This document shows positions 1 to 9,250 of a DNA stretch of 64,000 bases, piece by piece (position 1 is the stretch's first letter; each line of letters begins with the position of its first letter). The position numbers and the translations under genes are program-made. Source of the stretch: Aquimarina megaterium XH134 (GTDB lineage: Bacteria > Bacteroidota > Bacteroidia > Flavobacteriales > Flavobacteriaceae). The notes beneath the pieces are model-generated. The model did not search any database. It saw only the letters and a list, made by a program, of their open reading frames with translations, and was not told where the DNA came from. The stretch spans positions 60,728-124,727 of the forward strand of contig NZ_JACB01000037.1 in NCBI RefSeq assembly GCF_000520975.1, in the 5' to 3' direction.

Positions 1-16
1 TGAAAATTTTAAACGT

Positions 17-1027
17 GTGAATTTACTGCGAAAAATACTTTTACCTTTTGTTCCTTTTTATTATTTGATTACCTGGTTGAGAAATAAATTGTATGATCTG
101 GGGATTAAAAAATCTAAGACATATACCTTTCCGATAATAGCAGTAGGGAATCTTAGTGTAGGAGGAACAGGTAAATCACCGATGGTAGAATATTTAATTA
201 CTTTGCTTAAAGATAAGGTGTCATTAGCAACACTTAGTCGGGGATATAAAAGAGAAACCAAAGGATTTAAGCTGGTTGCTACTTCTTCTACGGCAAAACA
301 AGTAGGAGATGAGCCACTTCAGTTTAAAAGAAAATTTACAGATGTTGTTGTAGCGGTAGATGCAGATCGGCGTAGTGGAATTTCTAATTTAAGATCATTA
401 ACACCCGAACCGGAAGTAATTTTATTAGATGATGCTTATCAACATCGTAAGGTAAAAGCAGGATTCTATATTTTGCTTACTGCATATTATGATCTTTACT
501 GTAATGATATTGTTTTGCCTACAGGAAATTTAAGGGAACCAAAAAAAGGGGCTGATCGAGCTGATATTGTTGTAGTTACAAAATGTCCTAATCCATTGTC
601 TTTTGAAGAAAGAAAAAGAATTACAGATAAACTTGCGATAAAACCCAATCAAGATTTGTTTTTTACTACTATCGATTATGGAAATGATATCGTAAATATT
701 TCTGGAACAAAACCAATCGGTTCCTTACAAACTATTCATTTTACTTTGGTGACAGGTATAGCTAATCCTACTCCTTTATTAGATTATTATACTTCTTTAG
801 GGTTAACATTTGATCATATTAGTTTTCCTGATCATCATAATTTTACCGATACTGAATTAGATAAATTAAATGGTCTTGAATTTATTATTGCGACAGAAAA
901 AGATTATGTGAGATTAGCTTCGGATATTTCTGAAGAGAAATTATGGTACCAGCCGATAGGAGTAAGGTTTGTAGAAGGAGCTTCTTCTTTTGATGATAAA
1001 ATATTGAAGTTTATTGAAAAAAAATAA
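17..1027 (+). CDS. lpxK: Tetraacyldisaccharide 4'-kinase
   Basis: This enzyme phosphorylates the 4' position of the lipid A disaccharide at the inner membrane, a late step of lipid A synthesis. A hydrophobic N-terminal segment (about residues 8-20) is followed by a P-loop, GNLSVGGTGKSP (about 44-55), and a DDAYQH motif near 138, which together are diagnostic of LpxK. The length of 336 aa is normal for the family. The start is GTG at 17, because only 16 bases precede it and the protein begins with the usual LpxK N-terminus. A strong hairpin terminator follows at 1026-1053, so transcription ends here and does not continue into the convergent kinase gene. Confidence 0.95.
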   Translation: MNLLRKILLPFVPFYYLITWLRNKLYDLGIKKSKTYTFPIIAVGNLSVGGTGKSPMVEYLITLLKDKVSLATLSRGYKRETKGFKLVATSSTAKQVGDEPLQFKRKFTDVVVAVDADRRSGISNLRSLTPEPEVILLDDAYQHRKVKAGFYILLTAYYDLYCNDIVLPTGNLREPKKGADRADIVVVTKCPNPLSFEERKRITDKLAIKPNQDLFFTTIDYGNDIVNISGTKPIGSLQTIHFTLVTGIANPTPLLDYYTSLGLTFDHISFPDHHNFTDTELDKLNGLEFIIATEKDYVRLASDISEEKLWYQPIGVRFVEGASSFDDKILKFIEKK

Positions 1028-1053
1028 GATCCTATAGTAGGATCTTGTTTTTT
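1026..1053 (+). terminator. Intrinsic terminator of lpxK
   Basis: A 9-bp perfect stem (AAGATCCTA at 1026-1034, TAGGATCTT at 1038-1046) with a 3-nt loop is followed by a T-run. The left arm begins within the stop codon region. Confidence 0.85.
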
Positions 1054-1126
1054 AATTCTGGCTAACTCAAATAAGTTTATTTATAAACTCGGTTAACCTT
1101 TGTTTCTCAAAAGCCATGCCAAATCA

Positions 1127-3349
1127 CTAAGCAGTGGCTTGTTTTTTTACCAATGCTTTGTGGAGTTTTGTGAAAAACTCTTCAGTTTTATATGGTTTTG
1201 GTATGATGTCATTAAATCCATTATCGTAGAACTCATCCAGATTATCATCTAGGGTAACGGCTGTTAATGCTATAATTGGAATTTCTTTATTGAATTTTCT
1301 AATTTGTTTGGTGGCTTCAATTCCACTGATTCCTGGCATATGGATATCCATAAGAATAAGATCAAAAGCGTTTTCTTTTGTTTTATTTACTGCAATATCA
1401 CCATTATCGGCAACATCACATTTTATCTCATTCTTTTCTAAGATTTTTCTCGTAATTAGTTGATTGATTTTATTGTCTTCGACCACCAGTATATGTTTGT
1501 CGATCATTATGCTGTAATCAATTTTCTTAGCTTCTTCAGTATAGTTGGTGCTTTTGTCTTCAAAAACTTCGAATTTAAGATCAAATAAAAATTTTGATCC
1601 CTTGCCTAATTCACTTTCTAGTTTGATCTCACTATCCATTAAGGATAATAAATTCTTTACTATTGATAGTCCTAAGCCCGTACCACCAAATTTTCTATTA
1701 ATTTGTACAGAACCTTGAGTAAAGTTTTCAAAAATACTAAGTTGCTTTTTTTCTGATATTCCTACTCCGTTATCTTCGATTTCAAAACTAAGCGAGACTT
1801 TATTATCGGTTCGATTAATTGGTTTTACTCGTATCCAAATATCTCCGTTTTGTGTAAACTTTATAGAGTTTCCGATAAGGTTAATTAAGACTTGAGAAAC
1901 TTTAAGTGGGTCTCCTTTAAGTTTAGCTGGGATAGACTCATCAAATTCGTAATGTAAATTATTATTTCTGTCTTTAGCAGATTTGCCCAGCGCTATTAAT
2001 ACATCGTTTATTCGTTTTTTTAAATTGAATGATGTGTTTTCTAGTTCTACTTTGTTAGCTTCAAGTTTATTGAGATCCAGAATATTATTAATTAGTGACA
2101 AAAGATATTCTCCAGAGAATTTGAGAGAATTAAGGTGCTCTTTTTGATTAGGTGTAGGGCTTTCTTCGAGTAACAAATGCGTTAATCCTGTAACAGCATA
2201 TAATGGTGTTCTTAACTCGTGTGTTATTGTAGAAAGGAATTGAACTTTGGCTTCACTAGCTCTTTCTGCATTCTCTTTTGCCAGTATAAGTTCTGTATTT
2301 TTATTTTGTAATAATTCATTTGCTCTGGCTCTTAGGTTATTATTTTTATAAAGAGAAAGCGTTAAAAGAGATAATATTGTTATTAAAGCAATACTTAGTA
2401 TGGTAGTAAGTCGTCCTAATTTTAATGACCTTTGTTGTTGTATGTTTTCTTCTGTTAACTCTTCTATTAGAACATTGTTTTCATTTAGATTTAGTTTTGC
2501 ACCTGCTTCCTGAGCTATAATTTCTTTATTGGTGTTAAAAAGAGCATCTTTTATTTTTTCGTGCGCTCTAAGATTCTTAAGAGAAGCAGGATAATCTTCT
2601 TTTCGTTCATATATCTGGCTATACAGTTCGAAACATTCTGACTGTATTTCTGCATATCCCATATCTTCACCAATTTGCATAGCCAAATCATTGGTTTTCA
2701 TGGCTTCATCAGGTTGGTTCATTGATAACTGTGCTCTAGCTTTATTTGTATAGAGTTTTGCTTTGAAATAATACTGATCAAATGAATTGATGATAGGAAG
2801 CCCGCTGTTAAAGTGTTGTATAGCCAATTTGGGTTTTTCTTGAGCGAGAGCTAAAAGTCCAAGATTTAATTTTATAGGTCCTTCCTGATTTTTGTAATCA
2901 TTTTTTTTGGCTATTGCTAACGCGTTTTGAAGGGATTTTAATGCTGTTTTAAATTTTCCAAGCTTTGTGGCAATTGATCCATATATACTATATGAGGAAA
3001 CAAGCATAAATTCGTCATTGGTTTCATTCTGAAAAGCAATAGCATCTAGGATTTGCTCTTCAGCTTTTTTTAGATCCCCCAATTCGCGGTATAGCTTAGC
3101 AAGCACCATATTGGTCTTTGCTATATAGGTTTTATTTTGTTGTTGTAAAGCAAGTTCTTTTGCGTTGATAATATTAGAAAGTGCAGTTTCTAATCTAGTT
3201 TGATCAATAGATTGTGAAGCATTCATCAAATAGCTCTCAATAGAGTCTTTCATTTGATTGTTTTCTGAAAGCTCAGTCGTTTGTGCAGAACCAAAAAAAC
3301 AACAAATAAGTAAAAATTGCGCTATAAAATATTTGATTTGGGTTGGCAT
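1127..3349 (-). CDS. TPR-containing hybrid sensor histidine kinase/response regulator
   Basis: This is a two-component hybrid kinase of 740 aa. An N-terminal signal peptide (ends near SAQ, residue 23) leads into a periplasmic TPR region (about 30-300) and one membrane segment (about 315-337). A HisKA domain follows with phosphorylatable His377 in THELRTP, then an HATPase_c domain with the N, G1 and G2 boxes (DNGVGIS, GGTGLGLSIV). A C-terminal receiver domain carries phospho-acceptor Asp668 in LMDIHMPG. This architecture is common in Bacteroidota. No output regulator is adjacent, so the target is unknown. The neighbouring gap gene is on the same strand but is an unrelated housekeeping gene about 30 bp upstream, so co-transcription is possible. 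Confidence 0.92.
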   Translation of the reverse strand: MPTQIKYFIAQFLLICCFFGSAQTTELSENNQMKDSIESYLMNASQSIDQTRLETALSNIINAKELALQQQNKTYIAKTNMVLAKLYRELGDLKKAEEQILDAIAFQNETNDEFMLVSSYSIYGSIATKLGKFKTALKSLQNALAIAKKNDYKNQEGPIKLNLGLLALAQEKPKLAIQHFNSGLPIINSFDQYYFKAKLYTNKARAQLSMNQPDEAMKTNDLAMQIGEDMGYAEIQSECFELYSQIYERKEDYPASLKNLRAHEKIKDALFNTNKEIIAQEAGAKLNLNENNVLIEELTEENIQQQRSLKLGRLTTILSIALITILSLLTLSLYKNNNLRARANELLQNKNTELILAKENAERASEAKVQFLSTITHELRTPLYAVTGLTHLLLEESPTPNQKEHLNSLKFSGEYLLSLINNILDLNKLEANKVELENTSFNLKKRINDVLIALGKSAKDRNNNLHYEFDESIPAKLKGDPLKVSQVLINLIGNSIKFTQNGDIWIRVKPINRTDNKVSLSFEIEDNGVGISEKKQLSIFENFTQGSVQINRKFGGTGLGLSIVKNLLSLMDSEIKLESELGKGSKFLFDLKFEVFEDKSTNYTEEAKKIDYSIMIDKHILVVEDNKINQLITRKILEKNEIKCDVADNGDIAVNKTKENAFDLILMDIHMPGISGIEATKQIRKFNKEIPIIALTAVTLDDNLDEFYDNGFNDIIPKPYKTEEFFTKLHKALVKKQATA

Positions 3350-3378
3350 TTTCCTCTGAAATATCTCAACTAAGATAG

Positions 3379-4383
3379 TTATTTCTTACAAATGTTAATA
3401 ATTAAATCAATTATTCTATTACTATATCCTATTTCATTGTCATACCAACCTATGATTTTTACCATTTTTCCTATCACAGAAGTCATTAAAGAATCAAACG
3501 TACAAGAGTACGGATTGCCAAGTATATCAACAGATACGATTGGATCTTCTGTGTATGACAAGATGCCTTTTAAGCTGGTTTGAGAGGCTTTTTTAAATTC
3601 GTTATTAATTTCTTCAATAGAAGTTTGTCTTTTAACATTAAAGGTAATATCTGTGAGTGATCCATTTGGGACAGGGACTCTTATACCACATCCTCCTATT
3701 ACATCACTTAGTTCGGGAAAAATTTTTGTTAGTGCTTTTGCTGCGCCAGTTGTTGTAGGTACTATAGATTGACTTGCGGCTCGTGCCCGTCTTAAATCCC
3801 TATGTGGTTGGTCATGTAAACTTTGATCAGTAGTATAACTATGTACTGTGGTGATATAAGCTTGTTCAATTCCGCATAAATCATTAATTACCTTGATCAT
3901 TGGTGCTGCATTGTTTGTGGTGCAAGAAGCATTAGATAAGATAGTCTCTGACCCATCAAGTATATGATCATTTACACCTATGACGATAGTTTTTATACTA
4001 TCTTCTATAGAAGGAGCAGATAAGATAACTCTTTTTGCTCCGGCCTTGAGGTGTTTTTCTGCATCAGGTCTGGTTTTAAATTTTCCCGTTGATTCGATAA
4101 CAATGTCTACATCATATTTTTTCCAGTTGCAATGTTCGGGATCTTTTTCATTAAGTAATGGTATTGATACATCTTGTACTATAATATGATCTTTGGTATG
4201 TGATACCTCATAAGATAAAATACCATGTATACTATCATATTTAAGAAGGTGACTTAAAGTTTTTGAGTCGGCGAGATCGTTTATTGCTACAACTTGTATA
4301 CTAGGATGATTAATTAATAATCTAAACAAGTTACGGCCTATTCTTCCAAAACCGTTGATGGCAATTCTAATAGGTGTATTCAT
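3379..4383 (-). CDS. gap: Type I glyceraldehyde-3-phosphate dehydrogenase
   Basis: This is the NAD(P)-dependent glycolytic/gluconeogenic dehydrogenase, 334 aa, the usual length. The N-terminal Rossmann motif INGFGRIGRNLFR, the catalytic block NASCTTN with Cys154, and the C-terminal WYDNEIGYSNR are all intact. Cofactor preference cannot be decided from sequence reading alone. Flavobacteria often carry more than one gap paralogue, so this may be one of several. The start ATG at 4383 gives the canonical MNTPIRIAINGFGRIG N-terminus. It lies 24 bp downstream of lipA on the same strand and could share its transcript. Confidence 0.95.
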   Translation of the reverse strand: MNTPIRIAINGFGRIGRNLFRLLINHPSIQVVAINDLADSKTLSHLLKYDSIHGILSYEVSHTKDHIIVQDVSIPLLNEKDPEHCNWKKYDVDIVIESTGKFKTRPDAEKHLKAGAKRVILSAPSIEDSIKTIVIGVNDHILDGSETILSNASCTTNNAAPMIKVINDLCGIEQAYITTVHSYTTDQSLHDQPHRDLRRARAASQSIVPTTTGAAKALTKIFPELSDVIGGCGIRVPVPNGSLTDITFNVKRQTSIEEINNEFKKASQTSLKGILSYTEDPIVSVDILGNPYSCTFDSLMTSVIGKMVKIIGWYDNEIGYSNRIIDLIINICKK

Positions 4384-4407
4384 TAAATCCTTACTACTGT
4401 TTTTGGA

Positions 4408-5280
4408 TTAAGTTAAATGCTTTTGAGCTTTATATGAAGATCTTACCAAGGCACTACTTTCTACATGCCTAAATCCCATTTCTAAACCTATTTCTTCATA
4501 TTTTTTAAACTGATCCGGAGTTATAAATTGTTTTACAGGAAGATGTTTTTTACTTGGTTGCAGATATTGTCCTATTGTAACGATATCTAAACCTACTGTT
4601 CTAAGGTCGCTTAGTGTTTGTATCACTTCTTCTTCTTTTTCACCAAGTCCTAACATGATTCCACTTTTTGTACGTTCAATACCATTTTCTTTAAGGTATT
4701 TTAATACTTGTAAGCTTTGCTCATATTTGGCCTGGATGCGAACCTCCCGAGTTAGTCTTTTTACAGTTTCCATATTATGAGAAACAACCTCTGGTTTTAC
4801 TGTAATGATTCTATCTATATTTTTTGTTTTTCCTTGAAAATCCGGAATTAGTGTTTCTAGTGTAGTTTCTGGACTCATTCTGCGAATAGCTTGAATAGTT
4901 TCTGCCCAGATAATTGACCCACCATCTAACAAATCATCTCTATCTACAGATGTAATAACAGCATGTTTTATCTTCATCAATTTTATAGATCGAGCTACCT
5001 TTTCGGGTTCTTCCCAATCTACAGTTTCTGGTCTTCCGGTTTTAACGCCACAAAAACCACAGGAACGGGTGCATATATTACCTAATATCATAAAGGTAGC
5101 AGTTCCTTCACTCCAGCATTCCCCCATATTAGGACAGCTTCCTGAGGTGCAAATAGTATGTAAGTTATATTTATCTACTAATCCCCGAAGCTCTGTATAT
5201 TTCTTTCCCGTGGGAAGTTTAACACGTAACCATTTTGGTTTTCCTTTAGGAGGTGCTACACTAGCAACATTGTTATTCAT
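4408..5280 (-). CDS. lipA: Lipoyl synthase
   Basis: This radical SAM enzyme inserts two sulfurs into protein-bound octanoyl groups to make lipoyl cofactor. Both iron-sulfur sites are visible: the auxiliary cluster motif CTSGSCPNMGEC near residue 43 and the radical SAM motif CTRSCGFC near residue 70. The C-terminal SSALVRSSYKA block carries the conserved RSSY serine that ligates the auxiliary cluster. The 290-aa length is normal. The start at 5280 (ATG) precedes a short lysine-rich N-terminus typical of flavobacterial LipA. No lipB is adjacent. Confidence 0.97.
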   Translation of the reverse strand: MNNNVASVAPPKGKPKWLRVKLPTGKKYTELRGLVDKYNLHTICTSGSCPNMGECWSEGTATFMILGNICTRSCGFCGVKTGRPETVDWEEPEKVARSIKLMKIKHAVITSVDRDDLLDGGSIIWAETIQAIRRMSPETTLETLIPDFQGKTKNIDRIITVKPEVVSHNMETVKRLTREVRIQAKYEQSLQVLKYLKENGIERTKSGIMLGLGEKEEEVIQTLSDLRTVGLDIVTIGQYLQPSKKHLPVKQFITPDQFKKYEEIGLEMGFRHVESSALVRSSYKAQKHLT

Positions 5281-5557
5281 ACAAGCAACATTTTTAGCAA
5301 AAATACAAAGAAAGCTTAGATTAGGATGAAGTTTTGAATAAAGTTAATACATCGTTTTAAGAGGCATCTTGATTTTGAAAAAGAAGTACATTGTTAAACT
5401 GCTTGATATTAAAGGAGAACAAGAGCTATAGTTTCTGTAGATTTCTCCTTACAGTAAAACCATATCTATACAAAGTCTTAACATCAGGTTAAAATTAAGT
5501 TAACGTAAAATTTTTTTTGAATTTGACAGTTATCTCATGTGATAAAGAGAAAAAATC

Positions 5558-5788
5558 ATGCCTGAAGAATTGATAAGTCTTAAAAAAACAAAAAACAATC
5601 GAAAGCGTGTAGAAAAATGGTTGCTTAATAACCAGAAGTATATTAATATCACTGCTATAGAAAAAGAGATTTCTGCGCCAAAAGGATTGATACAAAAGTT
5701 TGTGAAATACGATAAAAAGATCAACGACAAATGGATTGATCCATTATATAGTGTTATCAAAAGGTTTACTTCTTTTACCTTGCGATAG
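5558..5788 (+). CDS. Small HTH-like protein of Bacteroidota
   Basis: A 76-aa basic protein with no signal peptide or membrane segment. The middle part, INITAIEKEISAPKGLIQKF, has the pattern I-N-x-x-A-I-E-K-E-x-x-x-P-K-G-x-I-Q-K seen in short Bacteroidota proteins that I take to be helix-turn-helix DNA binders; that reading is inference. The coding strand was chosen because the frame has an ATG preceded by a purine-rich stretch (AAAGAGAAAAA), and the opposite-strand frames encode Phe-rich peptides typical of shadows. It converges with the sigma factor gene, ending 17 bp from its stop. Function unknown. Confidence 0.6.
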   Translation: MPEELISLKKTKNNRKRVEKWLLNNQKYINITAIEKEISAPKGLIQKFVKYDKKINDKWIDPLYSVIKRFTSFTLR

Positions 5789-5804
5789 TTTTTTTGTTTA
5801 TAAA

Positions 5805-6377
5805 TTAGTGTTTTGCATTGGTAATTATTTCAGAAAGTAGTTTTCTGGCCCTCAATAACTTTACTTTAACATTGTTTATAGGTTCATTGAGATGATCAGC
5901 AATTTCTTTATAACTCAATTCCTGAAAATATCTTAGATTAATTACTTTTTGGTAATTAGGTTTTAATTGTTTAATGTAGAGTAGTAATTGAGCTAAATTT
6001 TGCTCGGTAATTAGCTTATCTTCTGGGGTTGGGTTATGGTCGATAATTTTATATACGGCATCATCTACTTGTGTTGTGGTTTTGGACTGTATTGAAGCAT
6101 TTTTTTTTCGCAATAGATCTATATGTATGTTTTTTGAGATCTGAATCAGCCATGTTTTAAAGTTGTATTCTTCTTTAAACGTGTTAATTTTATCAAATGC
6201 TCGAGAAAAACTTTGTATAGTAATGTCCTCAGCTTCGTACTCATCCTGAGTTTTTTTTAACTGAAAATTGTAAACATCATTCCAAAAAGTATCAAGAAGA
6301 TAATTAAAAGATATTTGTTTCCCTTCTTTAGCTTTTTTAATATGATCTTCTAAAAGGATAGAGTCTTCTTTTTTCAA
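5805..6377 (-). CDS. ECF-type RNA polymerase sigma factor (sigma-70 family)
   Basis: A 190-aa alternative sigma factor. Region 2 lies at about 25-95 with the motif EDITIQSFSRAFDKINTF and FKTWLIQISKN. Region 4 lies at about 130-185 with YFQELSYKEIADHLNEPINN followed by VKVKLLRARKLL, the HTH that would bind the -35-like element. No anti-sigma gene with a FecR or zinc-binding anti-sigma domain is adjacent, which is unusual for ECF factors. The only candidate partner is the 74-aa membrane protein encoded 38 bp upstream on the same strand. Confidence 0.92.
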   Translation of the reverse strand: MKKEDSILLEDHIKKAKEGKQISFNYLLDTFWNDVYNFQLKKTQDEYEAEDITIQSFSRAFDKINTFKEEYNFKTWLIQISKNIHIDLLRKKNASIQSKTTTQVDDAVYKIIDHNPTPEDKLITEQNLAQLLLYIKQLKPNYQKVINLRYFQELSYKEIADHLNEPINNVKVKLLRARKLLSEIITNAKH

Positions 6378-6415
6378 TACATTATTTTTGAGTGAAATAG
6401 ATAATCGATAAGAAA

Positions 6416-6622
6416 CTATTTAGTGTGTTTTTCTTCGTTACAACTTGAGTATTGATCCGGAGTCTTACCACAAAGAGAACATGATTCACCATCTTTATTT
6501 AAAAACGGGCTTTGACTTGCACATGTACCAGCAAATTTACCATCTTTTTTCGCCCATAGTTTAATTGCGATACCACCAAATGCTAATAGTAATAAAACAA
6601 TTGTAAGTAATAAAAGCTTCAT
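6416..6622 (-). CDS. Small membrane-anchored protein with a four-cysteine tail
   Basis: The likely start is the ATG at 6622 (MKLLLLTIVLLLLAFGG), giving 68 aa; an upstream ATG at 6640 would add six hydrophobic residues. One N-terminal membrane segment is followed by a short polar tail with four Cys in the pattern C-x15-C-x2-C-x9-C (CASQS, ESCSLCG, SSCNEE). The pattern suggests metal or disulfide formation, but that is not proven. It is transcribed 38 bp upstream of the ECF sigma gene, in the same direction. I recall similar short proteins annotated only as membrane or secreted proteins in flavobacteria. Function unknown. Confidence 0.7.
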   Translation of the reverse strand: MKLLLLTIVLLLLAFGGIAIKLWAKKDGKFAGTCASQSPFLNKDGESCSLCGKTPDQYSSCNEEKHTK

Positions 6623-6771
6623 AATAATATAAAAAATCAAAATTGATTACAAAGATACAAAGAATGTGTGGCTAAGAAGCTATTAAACAAAAAATTAAGA
6701 ATAATGTGTCAATTCTTGATTAATATTAGCTTTTTTTGATTAGATATCTTTATTAATATCTCAATATTGTA

Positions 6772-7785
6772 TTATATAATATTGACTTCAGTTTCCAGAA
6801 GAATATCAAATTTTTCTTTTATGCTGGTTAAAATTCTTTTAGATACATTCAAAATTTCATTTCCAGAGGCATTATCGTAGTTTACTAAAACCAAAGCTTG
6901 TTTTTTATGCACTCCTGCATCACCCCAACGTTTTCCTTTAAAACCAGATTGTTCGATCAGCCAGCCTGCCGGAATTTTAATATGTTCTTCATCTATTTTA
7001 TAAAAAGGGATGTTAGGATATGTCTTTTGAAGCCTGGTAAAATGTTTAATATCAACAACAGGATTCTTAAAAAAACTACCACTGTTTCCTATTTGTGAGG
7101 GATCCGGAAGTTTGCTTTTTCGTATAGCAATCACTGCTTCAGAAACGTCTTTAATTGTGGGTTGGGTAATTCCCCCATTTATCAAGGCATTTTCTATAGC
7201 ACCATAACTTGTATTAAGAGTATGTTCTTTTTTTGTTAATCTAAAAGTGACTTTGGTGATTATATATTCACCTTTTACATCGTTTTTAAAAATAGAATTA
7301 CGATATCCAAATTTGCAATCTTTATTTGAAAAGATATGTTTCTTTCTGGTATTGATATTGATTGCTTCACAACTTGTCATTGTATCTTTAAGTTCTACAC
7401 CATAAGCACCAATATTTTGAATAGGAGCACTACCAACATACCCGGGAATTAGAGATAAATTTTCTAAGCCTCCATAATTATTTTTGATACAGTATTGTAC
7501 AAAATCATGCCAGTTTTCTCCTGCATTTACAGATACAGATACATACTTGTCTGATTCTTCTATAACTGTAATTCCTTTTATGGCAATATGCAACACTAAC
7601 ATATCTAGATTTTTTGTCAATAGCATATTGCTCCCGCCGCTCAAAATAAAAAGTGGATTTTTATTGTTTTTTAAGAGCATTGTATCAAGTTCGGCTTCTG
7701 ATGTAATAGCTGCAAATTCTGCTGCAACGACATCAATCCCGAAAGTATTGTATTTTTTTAAGGATTTATTATATTCAATTTTCAC
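6772..7785 (-). CDS. murB: UDP-N-acetylenolpyruvoylglucosamine reductase
   Basis: This FAD enzyme reduces UDP-GlcNAc-enolpyruvate to UDP-MurNAc in peptidoglycan precursor synthesis. The 337-aa protein has the FAD-binding segment with LSGGSNMLL (about 48-56), the PGYVGSAPIQNIGAYG block, the GYRNSIFK motif of type I MurB, and the catalytic-serine region GNSGSFFKNP. The start is GTG at 7785. It is a cytoplasmic enzyme with no operon partner: the nearest same-strand gene upstream is the aminotransferase, ending 135 bp away. Confidence 0.95.
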   Translation of the reverse strand: MKIEYNKSLKKYNTFGIDVVAAEFAAITSEAELDTMLLKNNKNPLFILSGGSNMLLTKNLDMLVLHIAIKGITVIEESDKYVSVSVNAGENWHDFVQYCIKNNYGGLENLSLIPGYVGSAPIQNIGAYGVELKDTMTSCEAININTRKKHIFSNKDCKFGYRNSIFKNDVKGEYIITKVTFRLTKKEHTLNTSYGAIENALINGGITQPTIKDVSEAVIAIRKSKLPDPSQIGNSGSFFKNPVVDIKHFTRLQKTYPNIPFYKIDEEHIKIPAGWLIEQSGFKGKRWGDAGVHKKQALVLVNYDNASGNEILNVSKRILTSIKEKFDILLETEVNII

Positions 7786-7920
7786 ACATTTAAATTTTAG
7801 TAATTATTTGATGATAAATTAATTATAAAATTGAGAACATGTGCAAATCACTACGTTCTCTCATTAAAAATCTTAAACATTTCCTTTTGGGAAAATAGGT
7901 TTAATTTTTTAATGTTCGCT

Positions 7921-9114
7921 TCATTGATTATTGTATTTTTCAAGAGCTATTTTTAATATTTCAATTGCCTTTTTAAGATCTCTTCGATTTAGAACATATG
8001 CTATTCTTACTTGATTTTTCCCCTTGTTAGGTCCCGAATAAAATCCAGAAGCTGGTGCCACCATAATAGTTTGTTTATCTAAATCAAATTCATCTAGAAG
8101 CCATTGTGCAAAATGATCAGCATCTTCGATTGGTAATTCGGCAATACAGTAAAAAGCACCTTTGGGAACTCCTACTTTTACTCCAGGGATTTCTCTAAGT
8201 CCTGCAACCAAGGTATCTCTCCTTAGTTTGTATTTTTCAACCGTTTCTGTATAATAGGATTCTGGCGCTTCTAAAGCTGCTTCACTAGCAATTTGCGCAA
8301 GAGTAGGAGGACTTAGTCGTGCTTGTGCAAATTTCATAGCTGTTTCCATTACACTTTTGTTTTTACTTATCATACATCCAATACGGGCTCCACACATACT
8401 GTATCGTTTAGAGACAGAATCTACAATAATGGCATATTCATCAAGACCTTTTTCTTGTAAAATAGAGTAATGCTCTGAGTCGTCATATACAAATTCTCGA
8501 TACACTTCATCAGAAATCAAAAATAAGTCATACTTGATAGCAAGTTCTGCTAATTGTTTTATTTCTTCTTTGCTGTAAAGGTAACCTGTTGGATTACCGG
8601 GGTTACAGATCAGTATGGCTTTGGTTTTTTTCGTAATCAATTTTTCGAACTCTGCAATTGATGGTAATGCGAATCCGTTTTCTATCTTAGATATAACAGG
8701 AACTACCTTAACAGTAGATTGTGTCGAAAAACTATAATAATTTGCATAAAAAGGCTCGGGAACTATAATCTCATCACCAGGATCTGTAATACTACCCATA
8801 GTAAAAATTAATGCTTCACTACCTCCGGTAGTGACCAAAATTTCATCAGAAGATACCGTAATATTGTGTTTTGCATAATAGTCGGCTAATTTATTTCTAA
8901 AACTTTCAAATCCGGCAGAGTGGCTATACGCTAAAATGTCTAATTTGTGGTTTCGTATGGCATCCATGGCTTCAATCGGTGTTTTTATATCTGGTTGACC
9001 GATATTTAAATGGTAAATATGCTTACCTTCTTTTGCAGCTTTTTCTGCAAAAGGCACCAATTTTCGAATTGGTGATTCGGGCATAGCTTTGCCTTTATGC
9101 GATATTATTGGCAT
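7921..9114 (-). CDS. Class I/II pyridoxal-phosphate aminotransferase
   Basis: A 397-aa fold-type I aminotransferase. The PLP lysine is in DSVSKRYSMCGARIG, and the upstream CNPGNPTGYLYS block and the C-terminal NQVRIAYVLNRRDL arginine are present. The sequence is most like aspartate/aromatic aminotransferases of the AspC/PatA type. The amino donor cannot be fixed from sequence reading. The start ATG at 9114 gives MPIISHKGKAMPESPIRKL, a typical N-terminus for this subgroup. Confidence 0.92.
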   Translation of the reverse strand: MPIISHKGKAMPESPIRKLVPFAEKAAKEGKHIYHLNIGQPDIKTPIEAMDAIRNHKLDILAYSHSAGFESFRNKLADYYAKHNITVSSDEILVTTGGSEALIFTMGSITDPGDEIIVPEPFYANYYSFSTQSTVKVVPVISKIENGFALPSIAEFEKLITKKTKAILICNPGNPTGYLYSKEEIKQLAELAIKYDLFLISDEVYREFVYDDSEHYSILQEKGLDEYAIIVDSVSKRYSMCGARIGCMISKNKSVMETAMKFAQARLSPPTLAQIASEAALEAPESYYTETVEKYKLRRDTLVAGLREIPGVKVGVPKGAFYCIAELPIEDADHFAQWLLDEFDLDKQTIMVAPASGFYSGPNKGKNQVRIAYVLNRRDLKKAIEILKIALEKYNNQ

Positions 9115-9235
9115 CTGATCTGATTTAAAAAAATAAAATAGCGGTAAATTTCTTAAATATTTTAGGAATAGGGGTGTAATTGAGATGTTTTTTTAACTAT
9201 TTTTTTATATTTAATGCGATCAAGCTTCTATGACT

Positions 9236-9243
9236 TAATTTTG
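9236..9243 (+). promoter_or_regulatory. Bacteroidota -7 element of first protease paralogue
   Basis: TAATTTTG matches TAnnTTTG exactly. It ends only 7 nt before the ATG at 9251, so the transcript may have little or no leader. No clear -33 TTG is visible. Confidence 0.5.
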
Positions 9244-9250
9244 TTGTTTT

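Noticed and set aside
1..16. Tail of an upstream gene
   Set aside because: A TGA opens the window but too little sequence precedes it to decide on a frame.
5495..5760. Two minus-strand frames over the small HTH-like gene
   Set aside because: Their products are Phe/Ser/Leu-rich as expected for antisense of a Lys/Glu-rich gene, and the plus-strand product fits a known short-protein pattern.
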